Source of the DNA: Arthrobacter globiformis
GTDB lineage: Bacteria > Actinomycetota > Actinomycetes > Actinomycetales > Micrococcaceae
DNA length: 64,000 nucleotides
Assembly: GCF_003261175.1 (NCBI RefSeq)
Contig: NZ_QLNP01000017.1
Span: forward strand, 1-64,000
Direction: 5' to 3'
Numbering within the stretch: the first letter of the stretch is position 1; each line of letters begins with the position of its first letter. Shown here piece after piece: positions 61,965 to 64,000 of the stretch. Both the position numbers and the translations under genes were made by a program. The notes under the pieces are model-generated. The model ran no database searches and was not told where the DNA came from. It saw only the letters and a program-made list of their open reading frames with translations.

Positions 61965-63250
61965 GCCGGCTGACGGTGGGTGAAGACCCCGTGAACGAAC
62001 AGGCGGGAGCCGCGGTACGGCGCCGGATTGATGCCCTCTGGCGCATCGAGGGGGCACGCATCGTCGCGGCCCTCGCCCGCGCCACCCGCGACGTCGGTTT
62101 CGCCGAGGACCTTGCCCAGGAAGCCCTGGCCGAGGCCCTGACCCAATGGCCGGTATCCGGGACGCCGGACAACGCCGCCGCGTGGCTCACCGCCGTCGCC
62201 AAGCGCAAGGCCATCGACGCGTGGCGCCGCTCCGAGCGGCTGGAGGAGCGGTACCGGGCCATAGCCCGGGACCTGGAAGACGACGACGGCGTGGCCTGGG
62301 TTCCGCTGGAGGACGACGTGCTCAGGCTCGTCTTCACCGCGTGCCACCCTGTCCTCTCCCGGGAGGCCCAGATGGCCCTGACGCTGCGGGTGGTGGGCGG
62401 CCTCACCACAGAGGAGATTGCCCGGCTGTTCCTGGTTCCCGTCGCCACCGTGCAGCAGCGCATAGTGCGGGCCAAGAAAACGCTGGCGGCGGCCCGGGTG
62501 CCTTTCGAGGTTCCCGAGCCGAACGAGTGGGGCGCCAGGTTGGGAGCGGTCCTCGGCGTCGTCTATCTGATGTTCACGGAAGGCTACGCCGCCACCTCGG
62601 GGGATGCGTGGATCAGGCCCGGCCTGGCCCACGAGGCCCTGCGGATCGGGCGCATCCTGGCCGGGCTGGTTCCCCGCGAACCCGAGGCCCACGGGCTCGT
62701 GGCATTGATGGAGTTCCAGGCGTCCCGCTTCCCTGCCCGCACCACTCCCGACGGGTCTCCGGTCCTGCTGGCGGACCAGGACCGGACGCGGTGGGACCGG
62801 GCGCAGATCGGCCGGGGCCGTGCCGCCCTGCGCCGCTGCGACGCGCTAGGCCGGGGCCGCGGCAACTATGCGCTGCAGGCCGCCATTGCCGAATGCCACT
62901 CGATGGCGCCCAGCGTGGACGACACTGACTGGCAGCGCATCGTGCTGCTTTATGAGGCGCTGGGCAGGATCGCGCCCAGCCCCGTGGTGGAACTGAACAG
63001 GGCCGTGGCGGTTTCCATGGCCACCGGACCGGCGGCCGCGCTGGCTATCGTGGACGCCCTTGCCTCCGGAGGCGCGCTGCGGGGAACGCACCTGCTGCCC
63101 AGTGTCCGCGGGGAACTGCTGGTCCGGCTCGGGCGGAGCGAAGAGGCGCGTTCCGAGTTCATTGCGGCGGCCGGCCTGGCCAGGAACCAGCGCACGCGGG
63201 AGCTTCTGGAGGAGCGCGCTGGCGGCATATTGCCGGCGCCCGACAGCTGA
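61937..63250 (+). CDS. ECF42-type sigma factor with C-terminal helical-repeat extension
   Basis: The protein is 437 aa, far longer than usual ECF sigma factors. Region 2 (ARIVAALARATRDVGFAEDLAQEALAEALTQWP) and region 4 (QMALTLRVVGGLTTEEIARLFLVPVATVQQRIVRAKK) occupy residues up to about 195. The remaining 240 residues are a helical TPR-like domain (LGAVLGVVYLMFTEGYAAT; DWQRIVLLYEALGRIAPSPVVELNRAVAVSMATGP) that defines group ECF42 and is needed for activity in studied members. It has no anti-sigma partner; the YCII gene upstream takes that place. GAAGGAAG precedes the ATG at 61937. Confidence 0.93.
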   Translation: MAPGAEPALSRLTVGEDPVNEQAGAAVRRRIDALWRIEGARIVAALARATRDVGFAEDLAQEALAEALTQWPVSGTPDNAAAWLTAVAKRKAIDAWRRSERLEERYRAIARDLEDDDGVAWVPLEDDVLRLVFTACHPVLSREAQMALTLRVVGGLTTEEIARLFLVPVATVQQRIVRAKKTLAAARVPFEVPEPNEWGARLGAVLGVVYLMFTEGYAATSGDAWIRPGLAHEALRIGRILAGLVPREPEAHGLVALMEFQASRFPARTTPDGSPVLLADQDRTRWDRAQIGRGRAALRRCDALGRGRGNYALQAAIAECHSMAPSVDDTDWQRIVLLYEALGRIAPSPVVELNRAVAVSMATGPAAALAIVDALASGGALRGTHLLPSVRGELLVRLGRSEEARSEFIAAAGLARNQRTRELLEERAGGILPAPDS

Positions 63251-63294
63251 CCGGCACCGGGCAGCCATCTGGCACCCATCCGGCTCAGTCCGGT

Positions 63295-63849
63295 TCAGCC
63301 GGTGAAGGTGATGTCCTTGGTCTCTTCGACGGCGGCGGTCCGCCCCGGCCCTTGGTGGTATTTCCAGTAGAGGTTCGTGAAGGCAATGACCTGGTCCGGC
63401 GGCGGGGCGCCCCATTCGGTCAGGTCCTCCGTGGTGTGGGCGTCGCTGACCAGCGTCACGTCGTAGCCGCGGACGAACGCCCCGTGGATGGTGGACCTGA
63501 TGCATTCGTCCGTCTGGGCTCCGGCGATCATCAGCCGCCCCACGGCCGCTGCGGCCAGCATCTGTTCCAGATCGGTGTCATCGAAGGCGTCGCTGAATGA
63601 CTTGTGCACCACCGGTTCCTGGTCGCGGCGCCCAAGTTCGGGCACATACTCCCAGGCCTCGCTGCCCTTCTCCAGCCGGTCATCGGAATGCTGGACCCAG
63701 ACCACCGGGACCCCGGCTTCGCGCGCCCTGTCCACCAGTGCGGCGATGTTGGAGACCACGGCGTCACGCTGGTGCGCTTCGGCCACCACCCCTTTCTGCA
63801 TATCCAGCACCACCAGGGCGGTGTTTGGCCGGTCCGGCAGTGTGGTCAT
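63295..63849 (-). CDS. Isochorismatase-family hydrolase
   Basis: The protein is 184 aa from the ATG at 63849. The catalytic triad fits LVVLDMQKGVV (Asp 16), the Lys in VHKSFSDAF and the nucleophile Cys in GAQTDECIRST. The motif order is that of cysteine hydrolases of the nicotinamidase/isochorismatase family. The substrate is unknown. A 20-bp-period duplication has put the Shine-Dalgarno AAGGAG before a 7-codon upstream ORF whose TGA overlaps this ATG, so expression may depend on translational coupling. Confidence 0.9.
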   Translation of the reverse strand: MTTLPDRPNTALVVLDMQKGVVAEAHQRDAVVSNIAALVDRAREAGVPVVWVQHSDDRLEKGSEAWEYVPELGRRDQEPVVHKSFSDAFDDTDLEQMLAAAAVGRLMIAGAQTDECIRSTIHGAFVRGYDVTLVSDAHTTEDLTEWGAPPPDQVIAFTNLYWKYHQGPGRTAAVEETKDITFTG

Positions 63850-63878
63850 GAGGGTCTCAACGTGGTCATGAGGGTCTC
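63842..63878. repeat. 17-bp direct repeat across the hydrolase start
   Basis: GTGGTCATGAGGGTCTC occurs at 63842-63858 and 63862-63878, period 20 bp. Both copies contain an ATG on the minus strand; only the upstream one (63869) has a good AAGGAG ribosome-binding site. That upstream ATG opens MTTLRPS-stop. Confidence 0.85.
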
Positions 63879-63959
63879 CTTGCCCGGTGGCTGGTGGGTC
63901 CCAGCCTAGGAGCCGCCGCCACCGTTGGAAACACCCGGCCGTTGTGAACACCCCGGCAC

Positions 63960-64000
63960 ATGAGCACCCACCCATTGCAGGCCGAGCGGGCGGGCGGAAG
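63960..64000 (+). CDS. Possible gene start running off the window
   Basis: ATG at 63960 opens MSTHPLQAERAGG with no stop before the end. It diverges from the isochorismatase gene. No clear ribosome-binding site or -10 box is seen and the product cannot be identified from 13 residues. Confidence 0.25.
   Translation, partial: MSTHPLQAERAGG

Overview
The window comes from a high-GC actinomycete, most likely Arthrobacter, Pseudarthrobacter or a close relative in the Micrococcaceae. The evidence is the GC- and GCC/CTG-rich codon use, GTG starts, actinobacterial families (double Lrp/AsnC regulator, DUF1206, DUF4031-HD, ECF42 sigma factor with a DGPF/YCII partner), and many TANNNT boxes placed 6-7 nt before an ATG as in leaderless transcripts. 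The sequence looks chromosomal. I see no rRNA, tRNA, CRISPR array, transposase or phage gene.

Layout. 0-9.7 kb: a truncated secreted protein, DUF4031-HD, YccF, an MFS transporter with trpF, HutD, ferritin, a guanidine-III riboswitch in front of paired SMR genes, a metallo-beta-lactamase-fold protein, and a DEAD-box helicase with an attenuator-like leader. 10-16 kb: a CycA-type permease, then a nitrite assimilation operon (small unknown gene, nirB, nirD) and a methyltransferase. 16-22.7 kb: an MFS exporter, a frameshifted double Lrp/AsnC regulator, an M20 amidohydrolase, an MHS transporter and a flavin monooxygenase. 22.9-27.1 kb: trmB, DUF1206, and an ECF sigma/anti-sigma pair whose promoter motif is repeated with identical spacing in front of the divergent lipoprotein gene. 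27.2-33.2 kb: a fructoside uptake operon (lacI, binding protein, two permeases, GH32). 33.4-40.2 kb: an Ig-domain secreted protein, a DUF4375-like protein, a SWIM-SNF2 helicase and a small membrane protein. 40.4-46.8 kb: a GAF/PucR-type regulator with an iron alcohol dehydrogenase, a semialdehyde-type dehydrogenase and an MHS transporter. 46.9-49.3 kb: a SulP-STAS-carbonic anhydrase fusion. 49.7-56.9 kb: a gene set matching the D-apionate to erythrose-4-phosphate route (apnO, oiaC, lerI, derI, lerK, transporter) with a divergent GntR regulator and two operator copies 50 bp apart. 56.9-64 kb: an orphan sigma region-4 protein, flavodoxin, cupin, pheA, BenE, a DUF2231-Rieske protein, a YCII/ECF42 pair with a matching promoter, and an isochorismatase-fold hydrolase.

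Most notable signals: the guanidine-III riboswitch on a two-subunit SMR pair; the complete D-apionate-like operon; the twin ECF promoters; the helicase leader with a 9-codon ORF running into an intrinsic terminator; a 66-bp palindromic repeat present twice, 33 kb apart; and the free-standing sigma-4 protein. Two probable frameshifts (near 18,300 and 26,750) could be real or assembly errors.
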